From positions 1 through 20,898 of the forward strand of contig CANCEQ010000031.1 of the NCBI GenBank assembly GCA_947375085.1: 20,898 nt of DNA, given 5' to 3'. Shown piece by piece: positions 7,372 through 14,455 of the stretch. Position 1 is the first letter of the stretch, and each line of letters starts with the position of its first letter. Under the pieces are notes generated by a model. The model had not been told where the DNA came from, made no database searches, and saw only the letters and a list, made by a program, of their open reading frames with translations. This stretch comes from Flavobacteriales bacterium. Its GTDB lineage: Bacteria > Bacteroidota > Bacteroidia > Flavobacteriales > Crocinitomicaceae. The translations under genes were made by a program, and so were the position numbers.

Positions 7372-7446
7372 TGGGAAATACAGGATTCGAACCTGTGACC
7401 CCCTGCTTGTAAGGCAGGTGCTCTAAACCAACTGAGCTAATTTCCC
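7372..7446 (-). tRNA. tRNA-Val (anticodon TAC)
   Basis: The minus strand folds into a full cloverleaf: acceptor GGGAAAT/ATTTCCC, D stem GCTC/GAGC, anticodon stem CCTGC/GCAGG around loop CTTACAA (anticodon TAC, reading GUA and probably other GUN codons), a five-base variable loop GGGTC, T stem ACAGG/CCTGT with loop TTCGAAT, and discriminator A. The 3' CCA is not encoded and must be added. It has a close-to-consensus promoter upstream and a terminator just downstream. Confidence 0.97.
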
Positions 7447-7489
7447 TTTTTATTTTGCTAGAACCTCTATTGGTTCGTGATTGCGTGTG

Positions 7490-7519
7490 CAAAGATATGT
7501 ATCTTTTTTAGATTGACAA
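7490..7519 (-). promoter_or_regulatory. Promoter of tRNA-Val
   Basis: On the minus strand TTG (7519-7517), a 19-bp spacer, then TATCTTTG (7497-7490) fit the Bacteroidota consensus exactly. The -33 context ATTGTCAA is also found at the gmhA promoter. The implied leader of roughly 35 bases contains a small GAACC/GGTTC hairpin (7461-7476), possibly a processing site. Confidence 0.7.
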
Positions 7520-7538
7520 TACTTTTTCTGAAAAAAAA

Positions 7539-8756
7539 TTAAAAAAAATCACTAATTAAAAAAAAGCTACCAAAAATTAAGATTGTATCTTCTTCATTTA
7601 TAGTTTTTTGTGCTGAAATTAATGCTTCTTTTGGATTTGAAAAAAAATGTGCATTTAATTTGAAATTTTCTGCTTTTTCTTTTAATTGATTCAATTCAGC
7701 ACTTCTTTCGTTGTTAAATTCAGTGAAAAAGTATTCAGCTTTTATAGGAAATAAACTAAATATGGAATCAAGATCTTTATCTGAGCTTGTTCCATAAACA
7801 ATTTTAAGTTCACCTTTATTTATTTTTACGAGACTTTCTAGGGTTGCTCTGATTCCATCATAATTGTGAGAAACATCCATTATTGTCAGTGGACTTCTTT
7901 CGATGACTTGCATACGACCTCTAAAACCTGTGTTTTTAGATAGGTTTTGTAATCCTGAAGAAATTGTAGTGTCGGTTATAGATAAACCTAATTCATTTAA
8001 AATAGGAATTGCAGTATCAATAATTCTGTAGTTTTTCAATTGATAATCTCCTAATAAAGGAAAATTGTCAGGAGTGTTTATTTTGCTTTTTTCAGCAAAA
8101 TGAATAGATGATTGCTTTTCTTTTGAAATTTTCTCAAATACAGTTTTTGTTTGAGGTAGTGTTTCTCCTATTATAACTGGAATTGTATTTTTAATTATTC
8201 CCGCTTTTTCGAAAGCTATTTTTTCTAAAGTATCTCCCAAAAAGTTAGTGTGTTCTAAACCTATATTAGTTATAATGGATAGAATAGGGGTGGTGATGTT
8301 TGTCGCATCCAATCTACCTCCTAATCCTGTTTCAATAACACAAATAGTACATTGTTGATTTAGAAAATGAATCAAAGTCATTATCCAAGTAATTTCAAAA
8401 AAAGAAGGTTCGAAATCTAGTTGAAAGGATTTTACTTGTTCGCAAAAGTTTACGACTTCAGATTCTGAAATCATTTCTCCATTTACTCTTATGCGTTCTC
8501 TAAAATCTTCGATGTGTGGAGAAGTAAATAAACCTACTTTTTCTCCCGACTCTTGAAGAATAGAAGCCAACATACTTGAAGTTGAGCCTTTTCCGTTAGT
8601 CCCAGCTATGTGAATGAAACGTAATTTTAAATGTGGATTATCAAATAATTCACACAAACGAAGGCAATTTGTTAAATCTGGCTTGTACGCTTTTGCTCCA
8701 ATTTTATGATAAGCAGGAAATTGTTGAAACAGCCAATTGATTGTTTCTGAATACAT
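7539..8756 (-). CDS. folC: Dihydrofolate/folylpolyglutamate synthase
   Basis: A 405-residue cytosolic Mur-ligase-family enzyme that adds glutamate to folates, and in many bacteria also to dihydropteroate, using ATP. The ATP loop AGTNGKGSTS lies at residues 51-60, followed by the family motif LFTSPHIEDFRERI. Further on are ETGLGGRLDATN and the GLEHTNFLGDTLEKIAFEKAGI segment, all standard for FolC, and a C-terminal domain containing DVSHNYDGI. Length is normal for the family. The ATG abuts the stop codon of tonB (TAAATG), so it is the last protein gene of the exbB-exbD-tonB-folC unit, an arrangement common in Flavobacteriia. Whether it has both synthase activities cannot be told from sequence. 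Confidence 0.93.
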   Translation of the reverse strand: MYSETINWLFQQFPAYHKIGAKAYKPDLTNCLRLCELFDNPHLKLRFIHIAGTNGKGSTSSMLASILQESGEKVGLFTSPHIEDFRERIRVNGEMISESEVVNFCEQVKSFQLDFEPSFFEITWIMTLIHFLNQQCTICVIETGLGGRLDATNITTPILSIITNIGLEHTNFLGDTLEKIAFEKAGIIKNTIPVIIGETLPQTKTVFEKISKEKQSSIHFAEKSKINTPDNFPLLGDYQLKNYRIIDTAIPILNELGLSITDTTISSGLQNLSKNTGFRGRMQVIERSPLTIMDVSHNYDGIRATLESLVKINKGELKIVYGTSSDKDLDSIFSLFPIKAEYFFTEFNNERSAELNQLKEKAENFKLNAHFFSNPKEALISAQKTINEEDTILIFGSFFLISDFF

Positions 8757-9542
8757 TTAATGTGGTGTTAATTGAAGTTTTATAAAAGCTTCTTCAATAC
8801 CAGCTCCTGGTTTTTTATTGTATTTAGTTTGACTAATTGTAGCTGCTATAACTTTATTGATGATGGCTTGACTTGTTGTTGTCGTTCTTGATGTACTAAC
8901 AGCGCTTATGACATTACCATTCTCGTCAATTTTTACTCTTAAGCTAATTAGTTGATAAGAATCAGATTCTATATTATCTACATTTGGATCATTTAAACGA
9001 ATACGTTTTGCTCCAGATCCATTACCGCCAGAACCTGGCCCGTTTCCTGGACCTTTACCATCTCCGGTATCGGGACCAAAACCAATACCTTTTCCTTTAC
9101 CTACACCTCCTCCAGTTCCAGAACCATTTCCTCCGTCTGCAGTGAAGAAATTTGTTGATTTCTTGGTGCTTGTAGCTGTATTTTGAGAATTTTCAGCAGT
9201 GGTTTTATTTGATTTTCCATTATCTTTCATTGCAACAGCATCACTTGATTTACTTGTTACAACATGATCTGTTTGGGGTTTCGGAGTTGGATCTACCTTA
9301 TCATTTGAAGGTGTTCCACCGCCACCACCACCGCCACCTTGTTCTGTAACGGGAGTAACTTCTTTAAATTCTTGAAGAGGTTCAAGAGGTATGTCAGTTA
9401 CAAGGGTAATTGTATGTGTTTTTGTTTTGCTATTGTCAATTGTACTAATGTACAGTAATAGAAACACAATAAGGAGTGTTGCAACTGATGCTAACACTCC
9501 TATTTTTTTATCATTTAATTCAGAACTACTGATCGTTTCCAT
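8757..9542 (-). CDS. tonB: TonB-family energy transducer with Gly-rich linker
   Basis: The ATG at 9542 is preferred over an in-frame GTG at 9551. The 261-residue protein has a short cytoplasmic start, one membrane anchor (about 15-32, VLASVATLLIVFLLLYIS), a long periplasmic linker (about 40-190) and a compact C-terminal domain (about 195-261, beginning near YQLISLRVKIDENGNVISAV) with the TonB C-terminal strand/helix pattern. TonB proteins carry proton-motive energy from ExbB/ExbD to outer-membrane receptors such as the one at 3184-5562. Unlike classical Pro-rich TonB linkers, this one is Gly-rich, with a run of eight Gly and repeated GxG segments. It lies downstream of exbD in the same operon. 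A role as the TolA-like partner of a Tol-like ExbBD complex is an alternative. Confidence 0.82.
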   Translation of the reverse strand: METISSSELNDKKIGVLASVATLLIVFLLLYISTIDNSKTKTHTITLVTDIPLEPLQEFKEVTPVTEQGGGGGGGGTPSNDKVDPTPKPQTDHVVTSKSSDAVAMKDNGKSNKTTAENSQNTATSTKKSTNFFTADGGNGSGTGGGVGKGKGIGFGPDTGDGKGPGNGPGSGGNGSGAKRIRLNDPNVDNIESDSYQLISLRVKIDENGNVISAVSTSRTTTTSQAIINKVIAATISQTKYNKKPGAGIEEAFIKLQLTPH

Positions 9543-9626
9543 AGTCTTCACTTTTTAGTTAAAACAAAACATCTTTTGGACATAACGTGTTAAGCCTTGT
9601 TTCGTTATACTTTTTAATAAAGTTTT

Positions 9627-10022
9627 TTAACTTGCTTTCGTAGCGATAACAAATTTCAAATTGTTTTTCACTCCAATTTGAAGTACATCTATCAAACTTT
9701 GAACTTGCATATCAAATGGAATTCGAACGATAACAGTTTTATCCGTTTCTGTTGCCATTTTCTCTAATAATACTCTTTCAAGATCGCCAAATGCAATTTC
9801 TTCTTTGTCTAAAAAGAATTTCTTTTCAGCTGTAACTGACAAAGTTAAATGCTGTTTAGTTGTCTGTTCATTTGTTTTAGCTTTAGGAAGTGCCATTTTG
9901 ATGACATTTGGATTCGCTAAAGTTGAAATAATCAAAAAGAATAACAACAAAAAGAACATGATATCACTCAATGCAGAAGTAGCAACTTCTACATGGAATC
10001 TTTTATTTCGTTTTATCGCCAT
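9627..10022 (-). CDS. exbD: ExbD/TolR biopolymer transport protein
   Basis: A 131-residue protein with a single N-terminal membrane helix (about 18-36, SDIMFFLLLFFLIISTLANP) carrying the conserved proton-conducting aspartate, D20, followed by a periplasmic domain (about 40-131). This is the standard ExbD/TolR plan. It forms the proton channel with ExbB and drives TonB. Its start codon lies 20 bp inside the end of exbB, showing translational coupling. ExbD and TolR cannot be fully separated by sequence, but the tonB gene downstream favours ExbD. Confidence 0.92.
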   Translation of the reverse strand: MAIKRNKRFHVEVATSALSDIMFFLLLFFLIISTLANPNVIKMALPKAKTNEQTTKQHLTLSVTAEKKFFLDKEEIAFGDLERVLLEKMATETDKTVIVRIPFDMQVQSLIDVLQIGVKNNLKFVIATKAS

Positions 10023-10761
10023 TGTTTGGTCGTTGAATAATGTTTACAAATTCTAAGTTTACTTTTTGAACATTCAAGGCAAATGTATCAATCATTCCGT
10101 TTAATAAATGGTATGCAGCAAATGCAACAATACCAACGATTAGTCCTGTTCCAGAACAGATCATTTTTTCATATAAACCACCAGAGATGTTACCAATACT
10201 TACGTTTTCAGTGATAGAGATGCTATAGAAAATTTTAATTACCCCAGAGATGGTACCGATAAATCCAAGAGTTGGAGCAATACCAGCAATTAATCCTAAG
10301 TGGCCTAAACTTTTTTCCATTTTACCAATTTCGATATTGGTTACTTTGTCCATGTTTGATTCAATTTCAGAAACTGGTCTACCAACTGTATACAAACCTT
10401 CTTTTACAATTTGTCCAAATGCAGTTTTGTCTCCAGAAACAACTGTAATAGCAGGTTCTAAATTTCCAGCAGTTAAATTCGATTTAATGTTATTTAATAG
10501 GTTTGAATCAAATTTCGCAGTTCTTTTGATGTATCTGTATTTTTCTACCGTAACAAAAATGGTGTAAAACAATAAAATACAGATTGGAATTAAGAAAACT
10601 CCCCCTTTTATAAAAAAATCAAATGCTGATATTTCTGTTTTAACTAAAACTGTTTCAGCAGCAGCGTTTGCAGCAGGTTCAGTACTTTCAATTTGTCCAG
10701 TAACAGTTCCAATAACAGCGAACGTAATTACAACAATGGCTAATTTTAAATATTTTTTCAT
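10003..10761 (-). CDS. exbB: ExbB/TolQ/MotA proton channel protein
   Basis: The ATG at 10761 is preferred because it starts a signal-like hydrophobic segment (MKKYLKLAIVVITFAVIGTV); the in-frame TTG at 10815 lies within the promoter region. The 252-residue protein has, after an Ala/Glu-rich linker, a membrane helix at about 53-71 and two more at about 153-175 and 198-220 that form the MotA/TolQ/ExbB domain, including GHLGLIAGIAPTLGFIGTIS with the conserved Gly/Pro-rich motif, and a cytoplasmic region between. It assembles a pentameric inner-membrane ring around ExbD. The extended N-terminus compared with E. coli ExbB is common in Bacteroidota. It is the first gene of the exbB-exbD-tonB-folC operon. 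Confidence 0.92.
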   Translation of the reverse strand: MKKYLKLAIVVITFAVIGTVTGQIESTEPAANAAAETVLVKTEISAFDFFIKGGVFLIPICILLFYTIFVTVEKYRYIKRTAKFDSNLLNNIKSNLTAGNLEPAITVVSGDKTAFGQIVKEGLYTVGRPVSEIESNMDKVTNIEIGKMEKSLGHLGLIAGIAPTLGFIGTISGVIKIFYSISITENVSIGNISGGLYEKMICSGTGLIVGIVAFAAYHLLNGMIDTFALNVQKVNLEFVNIIQRPNNGDKTK

Positions 10762-10787
10762 TACTTTCTTAAAATAGTTTAATTGCG

Positions 10788-10815
10788 TAAAAATAAATCT
10801 TATATCACTTGTCAA
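10788..10815 (-). promoter_or_regulatory. Candidate promoter of the exbB operon
   Basis: On the minus strand TTGACA begins at 10815, followed after a 17-bp spacer (counted from TTG) by TATTTTTA (10795-10788), one mismatch to TAnnTTTG. It lies 26 bases before the exbB ATG. The rest of the gap up to the next terminator (10816-10915) holds nothing recognised. Confidence 0.4.
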
Positions 10816-10915
10816 TATTGGGTACGCATATAGTTTTCCACAGTCATTTGTTTTTAGCGAAGTTGCAGATTTTTATTTGGCCCTTTTATTTTGAGTAAGT
10901 ATATAGGGTTTGGAT

Positions 10916-10950
10916 AAAAAAAAGGAGTAAGAAATGAATCTTACTCCTTT
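10916..10950 (-). terminator. Terminator after the glutamate dehydrogenase-family gene
   Basis: On the minus strand a perfect 12-bp stem (AAAGGAGTAAGA and TCTTACTCCTTT) with a 6-base loop is followed by a run of eight T, three of which belong to the stem (10923-10916). It lies 23 bp beyond the stop codon. Confidence 0.92.
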
Positions 10951-10973
10951 CGGAAATGAATATAATTCGTTTT

Positions 10974-12212
10974 TTAAACTAACTGATTCAATGCGATTTC
11001 GAAAGCTGTTTTAGCTATTCCTGTTTTACCAGAATTTTTAGCATGTGCAGCTTTAAGTGCATTTTCAATAGTTGAACTAGTATCTTCAAAAATTCCTTTA
11101 TCAGAAATTTCTTTTAAATCGTTACTCATTAAGTAAGCAAATACTCTCGCCATTCCACAATTTGAAATAAAATCAGGAATGATTGAGATTGTATTGTCAG
11201 CTTCGTCAGCGATTGGACCAAAGAAGATTTCAGGATCAGCGAAAGGAACGTTTGCTCCAGAAGAAATAACTTGAACTCCAGCTTTAACCATTCTATTTAA
11301 TTGATCTTTAGTGATCATTCTAGAACCAGCGCAAGGAATAAACACATCTGCTTTTAAATCCCAAATTTTAGAATTGATCTCGTCATAAGATAATAAATTT
11401 GGATGTGTGATTTCGTTTCCGTTTTTGTTTAAGAATAATTGTTTTATTTCTTCAAAAGAGAATCCTTCTTCATTAATTAAACCACCAACGCGGTCAATAA
11501 TACCAACAATTTTCGCTCCTTGTTGTGCTAAATAATAAGCTCCTGCAGAACCTACATTTCCCCAACCTTGAACAATTACTTTTTTATCTTTTACAGAGTC
11601 AGAACCGTTATTCCAAATAGAATAATAATGTTTGATAGATTGAGCAACACCGTAACCAGTAATCATATCAGCAACAACATATTTTCTATTTACATCAGGA
11701 GAAAATTGAGTATCTTCCAATACTTTTAATACACCTTGTCTTAATTGACCAATACGGTTGATTTTTTGAGCTTCTCTTGGTTGAAAGTGTCCGTTGAAAA
11801 CACCTTCTTGTGGATGCCAAACTCCGCAATCCTCTGTCATTGGGATTACTTCGTGAATTTCATCAACATTCAAATCTCCTCCAGTACCATAATAATGTTT
11901 TAACAAAGGAGTTACTGCAGCATACCATCTTTTTAATACACCTTCTTTTCTTGGGTCTTTAGGGTCGAAGTTTATTCCAGATTTAGCTCCTCCAATTGGT
12001 GGACCAGCAACTGTAAATTTCACTTCCATTGTTTTAGCAAGTGATTCAACTTCTCTTTTATCTAAACCATTTCTCATACGAGTTCCACCACCTGCAGCGC
12101 CACCACGTAATGAATTTATAACTACCCATCCTTCAGCTTCTGTTTCAGCATCTTTCCATTCGAAAACTATTTCCGGACGTTTATTTTCAAATTTTTCTAA
12201 TAAATCTTTCAT
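10974..12212 (-). CDS. Glu/Leu/Phe/Val dehydrogenase family protein
   Basis: The ATG at 12212 (MKDLLEKFEN) is chosen over an in-frame TTG at 12239 that lies inside the promoter. The 412-residue enzyme has the family's N-terminal catalytic region with K65 and K77 (GGAKSGINFDP), the GTGGDLNVDE segment (109-118) with the likely catalytic aspartate, and a C-terminal Rossmann domain with GWGNVG at 216-221. An acidic D240 at the end of the second strand suggests a preference for NAD over NADP. Enzymes of this family reversibly deaminate glutamate or branched-chain and aromatic amino acids to 2-oxo acids in the cytosol. The exact substrate is not determinable here. The gene is flanked by its own promoter and terminator, so it is probably monocistronic; a nearby inverted repeat may regulate it. 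Confidence 0.9.
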   Translation of the reverse strand: MKDLLEKFENKRPEIVFEWKDAETEAEGWVVINSLRGGAAGGGTRMRNGLDKREVESLAKTMEVKFTVAGPPIGGAKSGINFDPKDPRKEGVLKRWYAAVTPLLKHYYGTGGDLNVDEIHEVIPMTEDCGVWHPQEGVFNGHFQPREAQKINRIGQLRQGVLKVLEDTQFSPDVNRKYVVADMITGYGVAQSIKHYYSIWNNGSDSVKDKKVIVQGWGNVGSAGAYYLAQQGAKIVGIIDRVGGLINEEGFSFEEIKQLFLNKNGNEITHPNLLSYDEINSKIWDLKADVFIPCAGSRMITKDQLNRMVKAGVQVISSGANVPFADPEIFFGPIADEADNTISIIPDFISNCGMARVFAYLMSNDLKEISDKGIFEDTSSTIENALKAAHAKNSGKTGIAKTAFEIALNQLV

Positions 12213-12236
12213 TGTAGGTTTTTTTAACAAACGATT

Positions 12237-12266
12237 CAAAGATAATAAAGAAAATATAGTTTGAAA
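12237..12266 (-). promoter_or_regulatory. Promoter of the dehydrogenase gene
   Basis: On the minus strand TATCTTTG (12244-12237) matches TAnnTTTG exactly, and TTT lies at the -33 position with 19-bp spacing (12266-12264), a near match to TTG. The -7 element ends 24 bases before the ATG. Confidence 0.5.
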
Positions 12267-12283
12267 ATGATTTTTAACAGTTT

Positions 12284-12323
12284 AACGTTTTATTTTGGAA
12301 TTGTTAGTAAATTATAAAACGTT
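12284..12323. repeat. 10-bp inverted repeat upstream of the dehydrogenase promoter
   Basis: AACGTTTTAT (12284-12293) and its exact complement ATAAAACGTT (12314-12323) are separated by 20 bp. The array lies about 55 to 95 bp upstream of the likely transcription start. With such a long spacer it fits a protein-binding operator better than a transcript hairpin. The repeat is seen directly; a regulatory role is inferred. Confidence 0.5.
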
Positions 12324-12393
12324 TCATTAATATTTTAACACGAGTATTGTTTTGTTTGATATTTGATAGTAAGTGATTTAACAAGTTATTTGC

Positions 12394-12431
12394 AAAAAAA
12401 AAGGTTCAATTTAAATTGAACCTTTTTTTTG
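12394..12431 (-). terminator. Terminator after the small exported protein gene
   Basis: A perfect palindrome, AAAAGGTTCAATTT joined to AAATTGAACCTTTT (12399-12426), is flanked by A and T runs. On the minus strand it is followed by T and lies 9 to 13 bp after the stop codon of the 140-residue protein gene. The same symmetry means it could also stop plus-strand transcription. Confidence 0.9.
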
Positions 12432-12439
12432 AATATTTT

Positions 12440-12862
12440 TTATAAATCATCTGGAAGATTGATTTCTTTGTATACTTGTTTTTTTGGTTTTAATTTTTCA
12501 ATAAAAATAACTCTAAATTTTTCACCATCGGTAGTGTAGATCATTTCTGAAATGCCATTTGTAATTGTTGGTGGAGTTTTTTTAGCATTGTAGAATTTTT
12601 TCTCCATCAATTCGTAAGAATTATCATTAAATTGAAGAAAAACAGAAGTGATAGTTCCGTTTTCAACTCTCACTTTTCCTCCAACACATCTTGTACCTGT
12701 TTCTTCGAAGAAACTAACGATAACATTTGAGTGTATTGCGTCGCCGACAGTGTTAGCACCTCTTTTGGCAAATGCTTCTTCTAATTTTTTAAAGCAATCA
12801 TTTTGTGAAAATGAGCTTAAAGAAAGAAATAGAACAGATAATAATAGAAAGTGTTTTTTCAT
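12440..12862 (-). CDS. Small exported protein of unknown function
   Basis: A 140-residue protein beginning with a typical signal peptide (MKKHFLLLSVLFLSLSSFSQ; cleavage after S19 or Q20). The mature protein of about 120 residues has two cysteines (C23 and C58) that could form a disulfide, and a pattern of alternating short strands (SNVIVSFFEET, GKVRVENGTITSVFLQF, KFRVIFIEK), suggesting a small beta-rich fold. No family was recognised. It has its own promoter, diverging from that of gmhA, and its own strong terminator, so it appears to be a deliberately expressed single gene rather than a chance frame. Confidence 0.75.
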   Translation of the reverse strand: MKKHFLLLSVLFLSLSSFSQNDCFKKLEEAFAKRGANTVGDAIHSNVIVSFFEETGTRCVGGKVRVENGTITSVFLQFNDNSYELMEKKFYNAKKTPPTITNGISEMIYTTDGEKFRVIFIEKLKPKKQVYKEINLPDDL

Positions 12863-12896
12863 AATTGCAAGTGTTTAAATGGACTATTGTCCGTTT

Positions 12897-12904
12897 CAAA
12901 TATA
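12897..12904 (-). promoter_or_regulatory. -7 element of the small exported protein gene
   Basis: On the minus strand this is TATATTTG, an exact TAnnTTTG match ending 34 bases before the ATG. The best TTG upstream (12931-12929) would need a 24-bp spacer and overlaps the gmhA -33 element, so the two divergent promoters may compete for polymerase. Confidence 0.45.
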
Positions 12905-12924
12905 GTAAGTTTGATTGAATATCA

Positions 12925-12954
12925 TTGTCAAGGCACTATTTTTTTTTAAATTTG
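12925..12954 (+). promoter_or_regulatory. Promoter of gmhA
   Basis: TTG (12925-12927), a 19-bp spacer and TAAATTTG (12947-12954) fit the Bacteroidota consensus exactly, ending 16 bases before the ATG at 12971. The -33 context ATTGTCAA is identical to that at the tRNA-Val promoter. Confidence 0.7.
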
Positions 12955-12970
12955 ACAAAAAACTACAACA

Positions 12971-13543
12971 ATGAGCACTAAACAAATAGCGGACCATTTT
13001 TTTGAAGCCTTAGAAATATTGACGAAATTCAACACTGAAGAGAATTTTAAAAAGATTCAAAGTGCTGGAGATTTGATTGTTCATTCTTTTAAAAATGGAG
13101 GAAAGGTTTTTAGTTGTGGAAACGGAGGTTCTATGTGTGATGCGATGCATTTTGCTGAAGAACTAACGGGACGTTACAGAGGAGATAGAAAAGCTTTACC
13201 AGCGATTTCAATTTCGGATGTTAGTCATATGTCTTGTGTATCTAATGATTATGGTTATGATTTTGTGTTTTCTCGCTATTTAGAAGCGTTAGGGAGTTCA
13301 GGTGATGTGCTTTTAGCTATTTCTACTTCAGGTAATTCAAAAAATATTATTAATGCGATCCAAGTTGCTAAAGATAAAGGAATGCTTGTTGTTGGTTTGA
13401 CAGGTAAAGAGGGAGGTTTAATGAAAGATTTATGCGATGTAGAAATTAGAGCTCCATTTTCAAATTTTGCAGATCGATCGCAAGAAATACATATAAAAGT
13501 TATTCACTCTTTGATTGATTATATTGAAAGAAACATCGATTAA
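12971..13543 (+). CDS. gmhA: Sedoheptulose 7-phosphate isomerase (SIS domain)
   Basis: A 190-residue SIS-domain protein. It shows the GmhA core [20 protein letters not shown] (49-68), [12 protein letters not shown] and VGLTGKEGG for phosphosugar binding. Residues H60, E64, Q171 and H179 match in position and spacing the zinc site of E. coli GmhA (H61, E65, Q172, H180), which separates it from other SIS proteins. The enzyme converts sedoheptulose 7-phosphate to D-glycero-manno-heptose 7-phosphate, the first step of heptose synthesis for LPS or other surface glycans, in the cytosol. Length fits the family. No other heptose genes are adjacent. The gene has its own promoter; whether transcription continues into fur 112 bp downstream is unclear. 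Confidence 0.9.
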   Translation: MSTKQIADHFFEALEILTKFNTEENFKKIQSAGDLIVHSFKNGGKVFSCGNGGSMCDAMHFAEELTGRYRGDRKALPAISISDVSHMSCVSNDYGYDFVFSRYLEALGSSGDVLLAISTSGNSKNIINAIQVAKDKGMLVVGLTGKEGGLMKDLCDVEIRAPFSNFADRSQEIHIKVIHSLIDYIERNID

Positions 13544-13562
13544 ATCAGGTTTTTTCGTTTTT

Positions 13563-13570
13563 TACTTTTG
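13563..13570 (+). promoter_or_regulatory. Candidate -7 element upstream of fur
   Basis: TACTTTTG matches TAnnTTTG exactly but has no TTG at -33 and would give an 80-base leader. A weaker TAATTTCG lies closer to the gene at 13627-13634. No clear Fur-box palindrome was found here. Co-transcription from gmhA is an alternative. Confidence 0.25.
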
Positions 13571-13655
13571 TTAATAACACATCAAAAATAGATGAACAAG
13601 TAGAGAATTAGTTTCGCTTTAATTATTAATTTCGTCCTTTGGTTTTAATTATAAA

Positions 13656-14105
13656 ATGGCAACACAGGAACTACAATCAACTGTAAAACAAATTTTCTCC
13701 GCTTATATGGAGCAAAATAGCCACAGGAAGACTCCTGAAAGATTTGCAATACTCGCTGAAATTTATGATTATCAAGGTCATTTTGATGTAGAGTCGTTGT
13801 ATATCAAAATGAAAAATCAAAATTACCGTGTTTCTAGAGCTACTTTGTACAATACTATCGATTTGTTACTTGCTTGTAATTTAGTTCGTAAACATCAATT
13901 CGGGAAAAATATTGCACAATTTGAGAAATCACATGGATCTAAACAACACGATCATATTGTTTGTACAGATACAGGTGAATTAATTGAATTTTGTGACCCT
14001 AGAATTCAATCTATAAAAGCAACGATTGAAGAATTGTTTGATATGAAAATCGATCATCATTCGTTGTATTTTTATGGTGTAAGGAATAAAAAAGAAAATA
14101 AATAG
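13656..14105 (+). CDS. fur: Fur-family metalloregulator
   Basis: A 149-residue transcription factor of the Fur/PerR/Zur family. The winged helix (about 15-85) contains TPERFAILAEIYDYQGHFDV and RVSRATLYNTIDLL, the standard recognition helix. The dimerisation domain has metal-binding candidates E90, H93, H98 and H100 (KQHDHIVC), E112 and H134/H135. The usual structural CxxC pairs are absent: C103 is followed by T106 rather than Cys, and the C-terminus has no Cys pair. It should repress genes when metal is bound; iron, zinc or peroxide sensing cannot be separated from sequence. Its stop codon overlaps the next gene by one base, linking it to the STAS and purA genes. Confidence 0.88.
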   Translation: MATQELQSTVKQIFSAYMEQNSHRKTPERFAILAEIYDYQGHFDVESLYIKMKNQNYRVSRATLYNTIDLLLACNLVRKHQFGKNIAQFEKSHGSKQHDHIVCTDTGELIEFCDPRIQSIKATIEELFDMKIDHHSLYFYGVRNKKENK

Positions 14106-14455
14106 TGGGATTTTCTTATGAAATACTGAATCAACATGCTGTGAGTATTTTTTCGTTAAAAGGAAAAATAATGACAGATGAAGATTTAGTTAATATTTCT
14201 AAAGAAATTACTTTAATGATAGAGAAAGGATTTTGTAATCTAGTTTTTGATTTAGAAAATTTAAATTATATAAATTCTAATGGTATTAATTTATTTATGA
14301 GGACTTTAACGAAAGCACGAGTAAATAATGGTGATTTGATTTTTTCTAATGTAAAAGGAACGGTTTCAGATCTATTTAAGATTGCTAAATTAAATGAAAT
14401 ATATACGATTTACTCTTCTCAAGAGGATGCAGTAAATCACTTTAAGAATAAATGA
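14105..14455 (+). CDS. STAS-domain protein (anti-sigma factor antagonist-like)
   Basis: A 116-residue protein that is a single STAS domain: first strand FSYEILNQHAVSIFSLKGKI, central LVFDLENLNYINSNGINLFM, then DLIFSNVKGTVSDLFKIAKL. The GTG at 14105 is required because the next ATG (14171) would remove the first strand; it overlaps the fur stop codon as TAGTG. STAS proteins bind kinases or anti-sigma factors and act in partner-switching control. In the DSSG-type motif the phosphoacceptor position, by alignment with SpoIIAA Ser58, is N59, while the preceding S58 is kept. No matching kinase or phosphatase gene is in the window. It overlaps purA by 4 bases (ATGA). Role unknown. Confidence 0.82.
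   Translation: MGFSYEILNQHAVSIFSLKGKIMTDEDLVNISKEITLMIEKGFCNLVFDLENLNYINSNGINLFMRTLTKARVNNGDLIFSNVKGTVSDLFKIAKLNEIYTIYSSQEDAVNHFKNK

Noticed and set aside
9582..9608. ATAACG/CGTTAT inverted repeat in the exbD-tonB gap
   Set aside because: Only six pairs with a 15-base loop and no T tract; expected by chance in such sequence.
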